Source of the DNA: Pseudoramibacter alactolyticus
Lineage (GTDB): Bacteria; Bacillota; Clostridia; Eubacteriales; Eubacteriaceae
DNA: 64,000 nt
Assembly: GCF_050908235.1 (NCBI RefSeq)
Contig: NZ_CP194340.1
Direction: 5' to 3' (one strand)
The position numbers and the translations under genes are program-made. The stretch's first letter is position 1; the number at the start of each line of letters is the position of its first letter. The notes below the pieces were generated by a model. It saw only the letters and a list, made by a program, of their open reading frames with translations, was not told the origin of the DNA and did no database searches. Positions 49,898-59,487 of this stretch are shown piece after piece.

Positions 49898-51117
49898 ATG
49901 AAAATGATAACGGGCCAGTTAACAGAGGAAACCCTGCTGGATATTCAGCGGACGCTGTCCGCGGCGACAACACTGCCCTTTTATATTGTCGATTATAAAG
50001 GCGAGGTGGTGCTGCCGCCGGTCGACGAGTCAGACTTCATGAAGGAAGTGCACCAATGGACCGCGGTGAGTGACGCCATGCGCGTGGCCGATGCGGCCGG
50101 CGGTATCCGGGCGGCCGCCAAGGGCGAGCCGTTGATTTACAAAATCCCCTGCGCGCTTTATAAGCTGGCGGTGCCCATCGTCGTGGACAATCAGTTTTGG
50201 GGCAGCCTGATCGGCGGGCCGGTGCGCCTGGATGCGGCGCCTGCTGTTTTTTTGAACAGGACGGCGATGCCCGGGAGGAAAGCGAAACCTTTCTTGCGGT
50301 GCACCGCCATCTCTGGGAGCAGATCGTTTGCCTGCCGGAGACGACGCTTTTGCGGGATGCGGACCTTGCGGGCACCATCACCGCGAAAGTCGTGATGCTG
50401 GCGGCGGGCTGGCAGCGCGAAAAAGAGCAACGGGAAGCGGCGGAGCAGATCATCGACAAGCAATACCGCCAACTCGAGGCCTACAAGCGCAGTGAGTCGC
50501 TGCCGCGCAAAGAGCATCTGGCGGATCGGCTCAACATGCATTTCTGGTTTAACGCGCTGACTTCGGCGGCCAATCTGTCCATTCTGGAGGGGGCGCTGCG
50601 CACCAACGAAATGGTGACGTTGATTTCCGAATTTTTGCGGGATACCTTGTTTAACAACCGCGATTTTTGGAGCCTGAAGCAGGAAATCAAAGCCATTGAA
50701 TGTTTTTTGCGTATCCAGGCGGTGCGCTTCGGCGATCGGATCCAATACAAAATCGACGTGCCGCGCAATCTGATGAAAACCCGGATGCCGAAGATGATGA
50801 CGATGCCCTTTGTGGAATTTGCCATGAGCGGGCTGACCGGCCAGCGGGAAGGCGGCAGCCTTTTGGTGAAGATCACACGGCAGGACGGCTGGATCAGCGT
50901 GCTGCTGGAAGACAACGCCCAGCGGCGGGAACCGGCGCCGGAAGATCCGGTTGTCAAAGAGCGAAGCAGTTATTTTTCGCTGGCCGACAATATCGGCGCG
51001 GTGAAAGAGCGGCTGAACCGCGTGTACGGCACCGGCTACCGCGTGGTGGAAGAACGTGTCGGCGGGCAGAACCGCTGCATTATCCGCATTCCGGAAGAGG
51101 AGGCGGCCGATGTTTAA
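49898..51117 (+). pseudogene. PocR-domain pseudokinase interrupted by a -1 frameshift (PocR3)
   Basis: Two overlapping frames give one protein of ~404 aa. Residues 1-116 (ATG 49898, GAGGG ribosome site) are the start of a PocR domain without its usual cysteines (SAATTLPFYIVDYKGEVVLPP). The rest, in the -1 frame, is the end of that domain plus a LytS-like region. The switch falls at a run of seven T (50247-50253), which also reads T TTT TTG in zero frame, a possible -1 slippery site. The phospho-acceptor His is present (LNMHFWFNALTSA), but the N-box Asn is Phe (PFVEFA) and the G-box is lost. It overlaps the response regulator by 8 bp. Confidence 0.8.
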
Positions 51118-52135
51118 GGTGCTCATTGCCGACGACGAATATCTGATGCGCGAAGCGCTCAAGCGCATGGTGGAAATGGTTGACGGGTTCGAAGTCTGTG
51201 CGACGGCGAATACCGGGCAGGAAGCGGTGGACCAGGCGGCGGCGCTGTCGCCGGACATCATCTTTATCGATGTGGTGATGCCGGATCTGGGCGGAATTGA
51301 GGCGGCCAAACGCATCAAAGACAGCGGGAACCGCGCGCCGATTTATCTGATATCGGCCTACAATGAATTTCAATTCGCGAAGGAAGCCATCTATATCGGG
51401 GTGGCGGAGTATTTGACGAAGCCCCTGGGCTATACCGACGTGAAGCGGGTGCTCGAAACCTACCGCGGGCTGAACACCAAGCGCGATGAGACTTTTGAGA
51501 GCATCTGTCGCTGTGTGGACGCGCAGCATTACGGCGATATGTATTATCGGCTGCCGGATTTGATTGCCGACATCCGCGAGGAGAGCTGGGACTCGCCGGA
51601 AGAAATTGTCGAATACTATTACGATATTGAAAGCCGATTGTTTGAACGTTATGCGTGTTCGCTGGAGACGAACTACGTCAACCGGCCGGCGGGGAAAATG
51701 CTGCCGATCGTGCGCTGGCTGGAGTTTAGGCTCTATGCCACCCTGGATTTGATCTATCGGCACAACGCCGTGGCCCAATACCCGGTGATGGCCCGTTCGT
51801 TTGCCTATATCGATCAGCACACTGGCGACAATATCGGCCTGCGGGAAGTCCGGGACGACAGCGGCCTGTCTCAGGGGTACCTCAGCCGCATTTTCAAAAA
51901 GACCCTGGGCATCTCGGTGATGTCCTATATCCATTTGTGCCGCATGATGCAGGCCAAGTGGTATTTCTGCACAGAGGATGCCAATGTCACCGATGTGGCG
52001 TATCAACTGGGCTATAACGAAAGCTCTTATTTCAGCAAACTCTTTAAGAAATACGAACACACCACCATTTCGCAATATAAAAAGATGATTAAACAGGAAA
52101 GGAGAGAAAAACATCAAGATGAAACGAACAGCTGA
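51110..52135 (+). CDS. Response regulator with AraC-type output, partner of PocR3
   Basis: A 341-aa protein: receiver domain (VLIADDEYLMREAL; phospho-Asp in IIFIDVVMPDLGGIE; Lys in YLTKPLGY) and C-terminal AraC HTH (DSGLSQGYLSRIFKKTLG and QLGYNESSYFSKLFKKYEHT). ATG 51110 overlaps the end of PocR3, and its own end overlaps metK by 17 bp, so the three are translated as one block. It probably activates the GRE3 and pdu operons. Given that PocR3 looks kinase-dead and frameshifted, its phosphate may come from another kinase such as PocR2. Confidence 0.92.
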   Translation: MFKVLIADDEYLMREALKRMVEMVDGFEVCATANTGQEAVDQAAALSPDIIFIDVVMPDLGGIEAAKRIKDSGNRAPIYLISAYNEFQFAKEAIYIGVAEYLTKPLGYTDVKRVLETYRGLNTKRDETFESICRCVDAQHYGDMYYRLPDLIADIREESWDSPEEIVEYYYDIESRLFERYACSLETNYVNRPAGKMLPIVRWLEFRLYATLDLIYRHNAVAQYPVMARSFAYIDQHTGDNIGLREVRDDSGLSQGYLSRIFKKTLGISVMSYIHLCRMMQAKWYFCTEDANVTDVAYQLGYNESSYFSKLFKKYEHTTISQYKKMIKQERREKHQDETNS

Positions 52136-53351
52136 ATCTGTGACGGAAGGCCATCCGGACAAAGTCTGCGACCAAATTGCCGACGGCATTCTGGATGCCT
52201 GCCTGAAGCAGGATCCGGACGCGCATACCGCCATCGAGGTGATGGCTTCTAAAAACACGCTGATGATCGCCGGCGAACTCTCACAAGGCGTTCGCGAGAG
52301 CGGCGCCGTGAATCTGGTGACTATCGCCCGTCAGGTCGTCCGTGAAATCGGCTACACATCAGAAGAAACCGGCCTGGACGCCGATCGCTGCAATGTGCTG
52401 ACCAATGTGAATGTGCAATCGGCGGATATCGCCGGAGCCGTCAGCAAGGCGGCGACAAGCGAGACGGCTAAATGGCAGGCCGGCAAGGTGCGCTGCAAAT
52501 GGCTGCCGCCGGAAGGCGTCGATCCCGGCGAGCATCGGCGCGTCCCGCATGTGGGTGCCGGCGACCAGGGCGTGATGATCGGCTACGCGACGGACGAAAC
52601 GCCGGAACTGATGCCGATGCCCTTTGTGCTGGCGACAAAATTGGTGCAGCGCCTGGCAGCGGTGCGGAAGAACGGTACCCTGCCCTGGCTGCGTCCCGAC
52701 GGCAAGTCCCAGGTGACCATGACCTACGACGATGCCGGAAATCCGGAGCGCATTGACAGCGTTGTGCTTTCGGCTCAGCATGATCCAGCCGTCGATTTGC
52801 CGGAACTTCAGCAGGCGCTGATGGAGGCCGTGGTGCTGCCGGTGATCGATGCCGAACGCATCACGGCGACCACGGCGCTGCGCATCAACCCGTCCGGCCG
52901 GTTTGTGATCGGCGGGCCGCTGGGCGATACCGGGCTCACCGGGCGCAAGCTCATGGTGGATACCTACGGCTCGATCGCCCGTCACGGCGGCGGCGCCTTC
53001 TCCGGCAAGGATCCGACCAAAGTCGATCGTTCCGGCGCATACATGGCGCGCTACGTGGCGAAAAACATCGTGGGCTGCGGGCTGGCGAAGCGCTGCGAGG
53101 TTTCGCTGGCTTATGCCATCGGGCTGGAGCAGCCGGAAATGGTCGCCATCAATACCTTTGGCACGGCCCGGGTGGCGGAGCATAAAATTGCCCGCATGGT
53201 GGAGGAGGTAGTCTCCTTCTCGGTGGCGGATATTATCGAAGGGCTGCAGCTGCGTCAGCCGATTTACCGAGAGACGGCGGCTTACGGCCATTTCGGCCGG
53301 GACGTATTCCCCTGGGAAAAGGTTGACGAATTGGCATCCGTCCAGAAATAG
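52119..53351 (+). CDS. metK: S-adenosylmethionine synthetase, embedded in the GRE/pdu locus
   Basis: A 410-aa methionine adenosyltransferase of normal length: ESVTEGHPDKVCDQIAD (ATP site), GAGDQGVMIGYATDET, and GGGAFSGKDPTKVDRSGAY. It makes the SAM that radical SAM activases consume. It overlaps the response-regulator gene and precedes pduA by 270 bp, an unusual site for a housekeeping gene. A second metK may exist elsewhere; that cannot be seen here. Confidence 0.95.
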   Translation: MKRTAESVTEGHPDKVCDQIADGILDACLKQDPDAHTAIEVMASKNTLMIAGELSQGVRESGAVNLVTIARQVVREIGYTSEETGLDADRCNVLTNVNVQSADIAGAVSKAATSETAKWQAGKVRCKWLPPEGVDPGEHRRVPHVGAGDQGVMIGYATDETPELMPMPFVLATKLVQRLAAVRKNGTLPWLRPDGKSQVTMTYDDAGNPERIDSVVLSAQHDPAVDLPELQQALMEAVVLPVIDAERITATTALRINPSGRFVIGGPLGDTGLTGRKLMVDTYGSIARHGGGAFSGKDPTKVDRSGAYMARYVAKNIVGCGLAKRCEVSLAYAIGLEQPEMVAINTFGTARVAEHKIARMVEEVVSFSVADIIEGLQLRQPIYRETAAYGHFGRDVFPWEKVDELASVQK

Positions 53352-53553
53352 AAGACGAGTGGATGAATTTATAGAGGAAAAGGTATTTGAATCCGCTTTT
53401 AAAGTCGTTTGAGACCGGGGTGAAATGTGCCGTTTGAATGCCCGAAAACGGGGATTGGGGCTGAAAAAATTGCAAACACATGAAAATGAATCAGCCCTTG
53501 AAAAACCTAATTGTAAAGCGTAAAAAACCGTATTTTTTGCTCAAACAGCGCAA

Positions 53554-53581
53554 TTAATTACCCCACGAAATGGTTTAAAAT
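53554..53581 (+). promoter_or_regulatory. Possible promoter of the pduAB-pduCDE operon
   Basis: TTAATT (53554-53559), 16-bp spacer, TAAAAT (53576-53581), 40 bp before pduA, just outside the repeat arm. The match is weak, so activator dependence is likely. The 53352-53608 gap holds no gene. Confidence 0.35.
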
Positions 53582-53608
53582 AAGGACAGTAACAATAATA
53601 CCATACAA

Positions 53609-54699
53609 GGAGGAGAAGCTTATGACGAATGAAGCTTTAGGTATGATTGAAACCAAGGGGCTCGTTGGCTGCATCGAAGCGACCGATGCGATGGTCAAAT
53701 CGGCCAACGTTGAATTCACCGGCTACGAAAAGATCGGTTCCGGTCTTGTGACCACCATGGTCCGTGGCGATGTCGGCGCTGTCAAAGCTGCGGTTGACGC
53801 AGGCGCGGCAGCGGCGGACAAGGTTGGCCAGGTTGTTTCAGTCCATGTGATTCCCAGACCACATCAAGATGTGGAAAAAATGTTACCAACTTTATAAAAT
53901 AGTGGAGGTGTGAATTAATGAAAGACGATTTGATGAACAAATTGATGGACGAAGTCATGAAAAAAATGGACGAAGTCGAAGAAACCGGAACGGTCGCCGA
54001 AGCCACGGGTGTGTGTGGTTTAACCGAATATGTCGGCCAGACCATCGGCGACACGATCGGCCTTGTCATTGCGAATGTCGACCCGAACTTACACGAAGCC
54101 ATGGAAATCGATCCGAAATATCGTTCCATCGGGATTCTGTCCGCCCGTACCGGGGCCGGCCCGCAGATCATGGCGGCCGACGAAGCGGTCAAGGCGACCA
54201 ACACCGAAATGGTCATCTGCGAAATGGCCAGAGACACCAAGGGCGGCGCCGGTCACGGCTCCCTGATCGTTTTCGGGGCTGAAGATGTTTCCGACGCGAA
54301 GCGCGCGGTCGAAGTCGCTTTGGTCGAAACGGAAAGACACTTCGGCGATGTTTACGGCAACGATGCCGGTCACCTGGAATTCCAGTACACCGCCCGCGCT
54401 TCCTTCGCCTGCAACGCCGCCTTCGGCGCGCCGATCGGCCGCGCCTACGCCTTGATCCTGGGCGCTCCGGCCGGGATTGGGATTTTGATTTCCGATATCG
54501 CATTAAAAGCGGCGAACGTCGAGCTGATCAGCTACTGCTCGCCGGATCACGGCACGAAATCCTCAAACGAAGGCTTCATCAACGTTTACGGCGACGCCGG
54601 TGCGGTCCGTCAGGCCGTTCGCGCTGCCCGCGACGCCGGTATCCAGGCCTTGTCTGCTTTGGGCGGACCCTGCCCCTCAACCACCACTCCTTACATTTA
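53609..54699 (+). repeat. 1,091-bp inverted repeat, right arm (pduA-pduB copy 2)
   Basis: Inverted and apparently identical to 9869-10959. The flanks differ at once on both sides: upstream ACAA versus AAAC before GGAGG, downstream the last base of the stop codon. Confidence 0.93.
53622..53897 (+). CDS. pduA: Microcompartment shell protein PduA, copy 2
   Basis: A 91-aa single-BMC hexamer protein, identical to the copy at 10671-10946 and with the same GGAGGAGAAGCTT ribosome site. Here it opens the main pdu operon. Small-pore hexamers of this class form the flat facets and pass diols while retaining aldehyde. Confidence 0.97.
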   Translation: MTNEALGMIETKGLVGCIEATDAMVKSANVEFTGYEKIGSGLVTTMVRGDVGAVKAAVDAGAAAADKVGQVVSVHVIPRPHQDVEKMLPTL

Positions 54700-54700
54700 A
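53918..54700 (+). CDS. pduB: Microcompartment shell protein PduB, copy 2
   Basis: A 260-aa tandem-BMC trimer, identical to 9868-10650 except for the stop codon (TAA). It is followed after 51 bp by pduC without a terminator, so in this copy the shell genes lead into the B12-dependent dehydratase. Confidence 0.96.
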   Translation: MKDDLMNKLMDEVMKKMDEVEETGTVAEATGVCGLTEYVGQTIGDTIGLVIANVDPNLHEAMEIDPKYRSIGILSARTGAGPQIMAADEAVKATNTEMVICEMARDTKGGAGHGSLIVFGAEDVSDAKRAVEVALVETERHFGDVYGNDAGHLEFQYTARASFACNAAFGAPIGRAYALILGAPAGIGILISDIALKAANVELISYCSPDHGTKSSNEGFINVYGDAGAVRQAVRAARDAGIQALSALGGPCPSTTTPYI

Positions 54701-54751
54701 TGATTAGCTCCCACATCTAATCAGTCAAAGAGAATAAGGAGGAATGACTCA

Positions 54752-56413
54752 ATGAGATCAAAAAGATTTGAAGCTCTGGATGCACGTCCGGTTAAAAAAG
54801 ACGGATTCGTGACCGAATGGCCGGAAGTTGGTCTGATCGCGATGAACTCCGACCTTGACCCGAAGCCGAGTATCAAGGTTGAAAATGGTGTTATTGTCGA
54901 AATGGACGGTAAGACCAGAGATGAATTCGATATGCTCGATCAGTTTATCGCTGATTACGCCATTCACATCGATGACGCTGAAGAAGCAATGAAAGTGGAT
55001 TCCCTGACCATTGCCAACATGCTCGTCGATATCAACATTGCCAGGAAGGACATCATTAAAATCACAACAGCCGTTACCCCGGCGAAGATGACCGAAGTCC
55101 TCGGCCACATGTCCGTTCTGGAAATGATGATGGCACAAAACAAGATGCGCGCGCGTCTGATGCCTTCCAACCAGTGCCACGTCACCAACGTTAAAGATAA
55201 CATGGTTCAGATTGCAGCCGATGCTGCCGAAGCAGCAATTCGTGGTTTCGATGAAATGGAAACAACGGTTGGCGTCGCTCGTTATGCACCGTTCAACGCG
55301 CTGGGCATCATGATCGGCGCCAATGTCGGCCGTCCGGGTATCCTGACCCAGTGTGCCGTCGAAGAAGCGACGGAACTCGACCTTGGGATGCGCGGTTACA
55401 CAGCGTATGCTGAAACCATTTCCGTTTACGGGACAGAACCGGTGTTCATGGACGGTGACGATACGCCGTACTCCAAAGCGTTCCTGGCATCCTGCTATGC
55501 CTCCCGCGGTTTGAAGATGCGTTTCACTTCCGGTTCCGGTTCTGAAGTTCAGATGGGTTATGCCGAAGGGCACTCCATGCTGTACCTCGAAGCGCGCTGC
55601 CTGTATGTCACAAGAGGCGCCGGCGTCCAGGGGACTCAAAACGGTTCCGTTTCCTGTGTCGGTGTTCCGGCCGCCGTTCCCGGCGGGATCCGCGAAATCC
55701 TCGCAGAAAACCTGCTGGCTGCCTGCCTCGACCTCGAATGCGCATCATCCAATGACCAGACATTCACCCACTCCGACCTGCGCCGTGTCGCTCGTTCTCT
55801 GATGCAGATGATTCCCGGGACAGACTATATCTGCTCTGGCTACTCTTCAACACCGAACTACGACAACATGTTCGCCGGCTCCAACTGGGATGCCGAAGAC
55901 TACGACGACTGGAACGTCATCCAGCGCGACCTGAAGATCGATGCCGGTCTGCAGCCTGTTGATGAAGACACCGTCGTTGCCGCTCGCGCCAAAGCTGCCC
56001 GCGCGATTCAGGGGATGTTTAAAGAACTCGGCCTGACCGAAATCACAGACGCCGAAGTCGAAGCGGCAACTTATGCGCACGGTTCTCAGGACATGCCCGA
56101 CCGCGATGTCGTCGCCGACCTCAAAGCCGTTGATGATCTGCTCGGCCGCGGCGCCACCGCCGTTGACTTTATCAAAGCCCTCGACCGCGCCGGCTTCCAC
56201 GATGTGGCAGAATCCGTCTTCAACATCCAGTTCCAGAAGTGTGCCGGTGACTACCTGCACACCGCTTCTAAATTGTCGGAAGATTGGGAAGTTATTTCCG
56301 CTGTTAACTACAAGAATGACTACCATGGCGTCGGTACCGGTTATCAGATCTCCGCTGAACGTTGGAAAGAAATTTCCGATATTCCGTGGGCGGATGACCC
56401 GGCAACAATTTAG
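54752..56413 (+). CDS. pduC: B12-dependent propanediol/glycerol dehydratase, large subunit
   Basis: A 553-aa alpha subunit, the normal size, with the typical start RSKRFEALDARPVKKDGFVTEWPE and internal SNQCHVTN and ECASSNDQTFTHSD segments. It forms the TIM barrel that binds adenosylcobalamin and the diol. The sequence alone does not separate propanediol from glycerol dehydratase. RBS AAGGAGG. First enzyme gene after pduAB. Confidence 0.96.
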   Translation: MRSKRFEALDARPVKKDGFVTEWPEVGLIAMNSDLDPKPSIKVENGVIVEMDGKTRDEFDMLDQFIADYAIHIDDAEEAMKVDSLTIANMLVDINIARKDIIKITTAVTPAKMTEVLGHMSVLEMMMAQNKMRARLMPSNQCHVTNVKDNMVQIAADAAEAAIRGFDEMETTVGVARYAPFNALGIMIGANVGRPGILTQCAVEEATELDLGMRGYTAYAETISVYGTEPVFMDGDDTPYSKAFLASCYASRGLKMRFTSGSGSEVQMGYAEGHSMLYLEARCLYVTRGAGVQGTQNGSVSCVGVPAAVPGGIREILAENLLAACLDLECASSNDQTFTHSDLRRVARSLMQMIPGTDYICSGYSSTPNYDNMFAGSNWDAEDYDDWNVIQRDLKIDAGLQPVDEDTVVAARAKAARAIQGMFKELGLTEITDAEVEAATYAHGSQDMPDRDVVADLKAVDDLLGRGATAVDFIKALDRAGFHDVAESVFNIQFQKCAGDYLHTASKLSEDWEVISAVNYKNDYHGVGTGYQISAERWKEISDIPWADDPATI

Positions 56414-56430
56414 TGAGAGGGGTGTAAAGA

Positions 56431-57102
56431 ATGGCTGTTAACGAACAATTACTAAAATCCATCATCGAAGATGTCATTAAAGAAATGTCTTCTGACACCG
56501 CACCGGCCGCAGAAGCGGCTCCGGCAGCACCGGCTGCCACAGCCGGCCCGGCAGAAGAATTGGTTCTCACCCCCGACGGCGAAGCAGAAAAAGGCACCGC
56601 AGCTGACGAAGTTGTCATCGGTATCTCTGCCGCTTTTGGTGAAAACCAGCAGGCCAATATTCTGGGCGTTCCCCACGCGAAAATTCTGCGTGAAATGATC
56701 GCCGGCATCGAAGAAGAAGGCCTCAAAGCCCGTGTTGTCAAAGTTTACCGTTCCGGTGACGTCGCCGTTATCGGACACGATTGTGCTGAACTTTCCGGTT
56801 CCGGCATCGCCATCGGCATCCAGTCCCGCGGGACTGCGCTGATTCACCAGGCGGATCTGCCGCAGCTGGGGAACCTCGAACTGTTCTCCCAGTGCCCGCT
56901 GATCGACCTCGATACCTATCGCCAGATCGGCAAAAATGCAGCAAAATACGCGAAGGGCGAAAGCCCGGCCCCGGTTCCGGTCAAGAATGACCAGATGGCC
57001 CGTCCTGCATTCCAGGCGCGCGCCGCCCTGCTTTATCTGAAGGAAGTTCAGGATGTTGTGTTGGGTAAAAAACCGGTCAACATGCAGATCGCGTACAAAT
57101 AA
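56431..57102 (+). CDS. pduD: Diol dehydratase, medium subunit, with encapsulation peptide
   Basis: A 223-aa beta subunit. Residues 1-20 (NEQLLKSIIEDVIKEMSSD) are an amphipathic helix followed by an Ala/Pro-rich linker to ~45, the classic BMC targeting extension of PduD. The rest is the cobalamin-contacting domain (EVVIGISAAFGENQQANILG-like start, seen as DEVVIGISAAFGENQ). RBS GAGAGGGG. Confidence 0.95.
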   Translation: MAVNEQLLKSIIEDVIKEMSSDTAPAAEAAPAAPAATAGPAEELVLTPDGEAEKGTAADEVVIGISAAFGENQQANILGVPHAKILREMIAGIEEEGLKARVVKVYRSGDVAVIGHDCAELSGSGIAIGIQSRGTALIHQADLPQLGNLELFSQCPLIDLDTYRQIGKNAAKYAKGESPAPVPVKNDQMARPAFQARAALLYLKEVQDVVLGKKPVNMQIAYK

Positions 57103-57113
57103 TCGGAGGTAAA

Positions 57114-57626
57114 ATGATGACACAAGAACAAATGTTAGAACAGATTGTTAAACAGGTCATGGCATCGATGTCCTCCAGTGACGCGCCGGCAGCCGAAGCG
57201 CCGAAGGGCGCGCAGGTCACAGACGCTGATTACCCGCTGGGCGACAAACGTCCGGAACTGATCGTCTCTGCAACGGGCGTGCCGCTGAAAGATGTGACTT
57301 TGGCTAAAGTCCTCGACGGGACCCTCAAAGCCGAAGACCTCAGAATCAATCCGGCGACGCTGGAACTCCAGGCTCAGGTTGCCGACTCTGTCGGCCGTGA
57401 CGCCTTTGGGATCAACCTGCGCCGCGCAGCGGAACTGATTGCCGTTCCGGATGCCCGTCTTCTGGAAATCTACAACGCGCTGCGTCCGTATCGTTCCACC
57501 AAAGACGAACTTTTGGCCATTGCAGACGAACTCGAAAACAAGTACAGCGCTAAAGTCAGCGCTCAGCTCGTTAAAGAAGCGGCTGCCATCGGCTACAAGA
57601 GAAAGAGAACCAAGGAATTTAAATAA
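57114..57626 (+). CDS. pduE: Diol dehydratase, small subunit, with encapsulation peptide
   Basis: A 170-aa gamma subunit. The N-terminal helix (QEQMLEQIVKQVMASMSSS) is again encapsulation-peptide-like, followed by DYPLGDKRPELIVSATG, the conserved PduE/DhaB3 start. Two adjacent ATGs (57114, 57117) follow GGAGG; either fits. It lies 11 bp after pduD. Confidence 0.95.
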   Translation: MMTQEQMLEQIVKQVMASMSSSDAPAAEAPKGAQVTDADYPLGDKRPELIVSATGVPLKDVTLAKVLDGTLKAEDLRINPATLELQAQVADSVGRDAFGINLRRAAELIAVPDARLLEIYNALRPYRSTKDELLAIADELENKYSAKVSAQLVKEAAAIGYKRKRTKEFK

Positions 57627-57671
57627 ATTCCTGGTTCCTAAGGACCGCATAGGATTGTTTGGAGGAAACAC

Positions 57672-59486
57672 ATGATTATAGCTGGAATTGATATCGGGAA
57701 TGCCAGTACTGAAACGGCCTTGGCTCGGGTGGAAGATCATCAGGCCAACTTTCTGGCCAGCGGCATTGTCCCGACGACCGGCATTAAAGGAACAAGACAG
57801 AATATCCACGGTGTGTTCGCTTCATTGAAACAAGCCCTTGAAAAAGCGAGTCTGGCCCTCGACGATGTCGATCTGGTTCGATTAAATGAAGCCGCTCCCG
57901 TTATCGGGGACGTGGCGATGGAAACAATCACAGAAACAATTATCACAGAATCAACAATGATCGGTCACAATCCATCCACGCCGGGTGGATTGGGGACCGG
58001 CGTTGGGGATACCGTGAACATTCGGGATCTGAAATCGAAGAACCCCGGCGACGCTGTTATTGTTGTCGTTCCGAGAGAAGTGGATTTTGAAACTTCTTCA
58101 GCGATGATTAACGAAGCCGCTGCAAAAGGAATACATGTTAACGGCGCCATTGTCCAGCGGGACGACGGCGTTTTGATTAATAATCGATTGAAGAAAAAGA
58201 TTCCAATCGTCGATGAGGTCGGGCTGATCGATAAAGTGCCGCTCGGCATGCGCGCCGCAGTCGAAGTGGCCGAATCCGGAAAGGTGATCGATCAGCTGTC
58301 GAACCCCTATGGGATTGCGACCGTTTTTGATTTGACATCCGATGAAACCAAGCAGGTCGTTCCGATCTCGCGGGCCCTCATCGGCAATCGATCAGCCGTG
58401 GTGATCAAAACACCGGCCGGCGACGTGAAAGAACGTCGGATTCCGGCAGGGAAAATCATCATCCAGGGTGATAACAAGAAGACCGAAATTGATGTGGATG
58501 CCGGTGCGGACGAAATCATGGAAGCGGTTCGCACCGTGGCGCCGATCGGCGACGTAACCGGGGAACCAGGCACCAACGCCGGCGGCATGCTCGAACGGGT
58601 GCGCCAGGTGATGTCCAACTTGACCAAGCAGACACCAGATAAAATTCTGATTCAGGATATTCTCGCGGTTGATACCTTTGTGCCCAAGCGGGTGCAGGGC
58701 GGGATGGCCAACGAATTTTCCATGGAAAATGCCGTGGGGATCGCGGCCATGGTCCGCGCGGATAAGCTGCAGATGGGCATGATCGCTGACGAGCTTGAAA
58801 AGGAACTCGGCATTAAAGTCGAAGTCGGCGGCGTCGAAGCGGAAATGGCCATTCACGGCGCGCTGACCACGCCGGGCGCCAACAAGCCCATGGCTATTTT
58901 GGATATGGGCGCCGGCTCGACCGACGCGGCCATCATCAACCGCGCCGGAGAAATTCATTTTATTCACCTTGCAGGCGCCGGGAACATGGTGACCATGCTC
59001 ATCGGCTCCGAGCTGGGTTTGGACGACAGAGGCATCGCGGAGGATCTGAAGAAATATCCGGTCGCCCGCGTCGAATCGCTCTTCCACATCCGTCACGAGG
59101 ACGGGTCGGTTCAGTTTTTCGATTCGCCCCTGGATCCGAGAACCTTTGCCCGCACCGTTATTTTAACGCCGAATGGGATGTCGCCGCTGCCGGGAGACAT
59201 CACCGTCGAACGGGTGCGTCAGGTCCGTCAGGATGCGAAGCGCAAGGTTTTTGTGGTCAATGCGATCCGCGCGCTCGAACGGGTCAGCCCGACGGGCAAT
59301 GCGCGGGATATCGAATTTGTGACCATGGTCGGCGGCTCTGCCCTCGATTTTGAAGTGCCGCAGCTCATCACCGACGCTTTGTCGCGTTATTCCATTGTGG
59401 CCGGCCGCGCCAATATCCGCGCGACGGAAGGCCCGAGAAACGCCGTGGCAACCGGTCTGGTTTTAGCCTATACCGAAGGTGACTGA
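57672..59486 (+). CDS. pduG: Diol dehydratase reactivase, large subunit
   Basis: A 604-aa Hsp70-like ATPase (DdrA/PduG): starts with IAGIDIGNASTETALARV (phosphate-binding), later ILDMGAGSTDAAII. It swaps damaged cobalamin out of PduCDE. RBS TTGGAGG. Followed by pduH with one base between the stop and the chosen start. Confidence 0.96.
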   Translation: MIIAGIDIGNASTETALARVEDHQANFLASGIVPTTGIKGTRQNIHGVFASLKQALEKASLALDDVDLVRLNEAAPVIGDVAMETITETIITESTMIGHNPSTPGGLGTGVGDTVNIRDLKSKNPGDAVIVVVPREVDFETSSAMINEAAAKGIHVNGAIVQRDDGVLINNRLKKKIPIVDEVGLIDKVPLGMRAAVEVAESGKVIDQLSNPYGIATVFDLTSDETKQVVPISRALIGNRSAVVIKTPAGDVKERRIPAGKIIIQGDNKKTEIDVDAGADEIMEAVRTVAPIGDVTGEPGTNAGGMLERVRQVMSNLTKQTPDKILIQDILAVDTFVPKRVQGGMANEFSMENAVGIAAMVRADKLQMGMIADELEKELGIKVEVGGVEAEMAIHGALTTPGANKPMAILDMGAGSTDAAIINRAGEIHFIHLAGAGNMVTMLIGSELGLDDRGIAEDLKKYPVARVESLFHIRHEDGSVQFFDSPLDPRTFARTVILTPNGMSPLPGDITVERVRQVRQDAKRKVFVVNAIRALERVSPTGNARDIEFVTMVGGSALDFEVPQLITDALSRYSIVAGRANIRATEGPRNAVATGLVLAYTEGD

Positions 59487-59487
59487 G

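Noticed and set aside
53352..53608. Cobalamin riboswitch upstream of the pdu operon
   Set aside because: No B12-box-like GCCACTG element or long structured leader is visible; control seems to be by PocR/AraC regulators.
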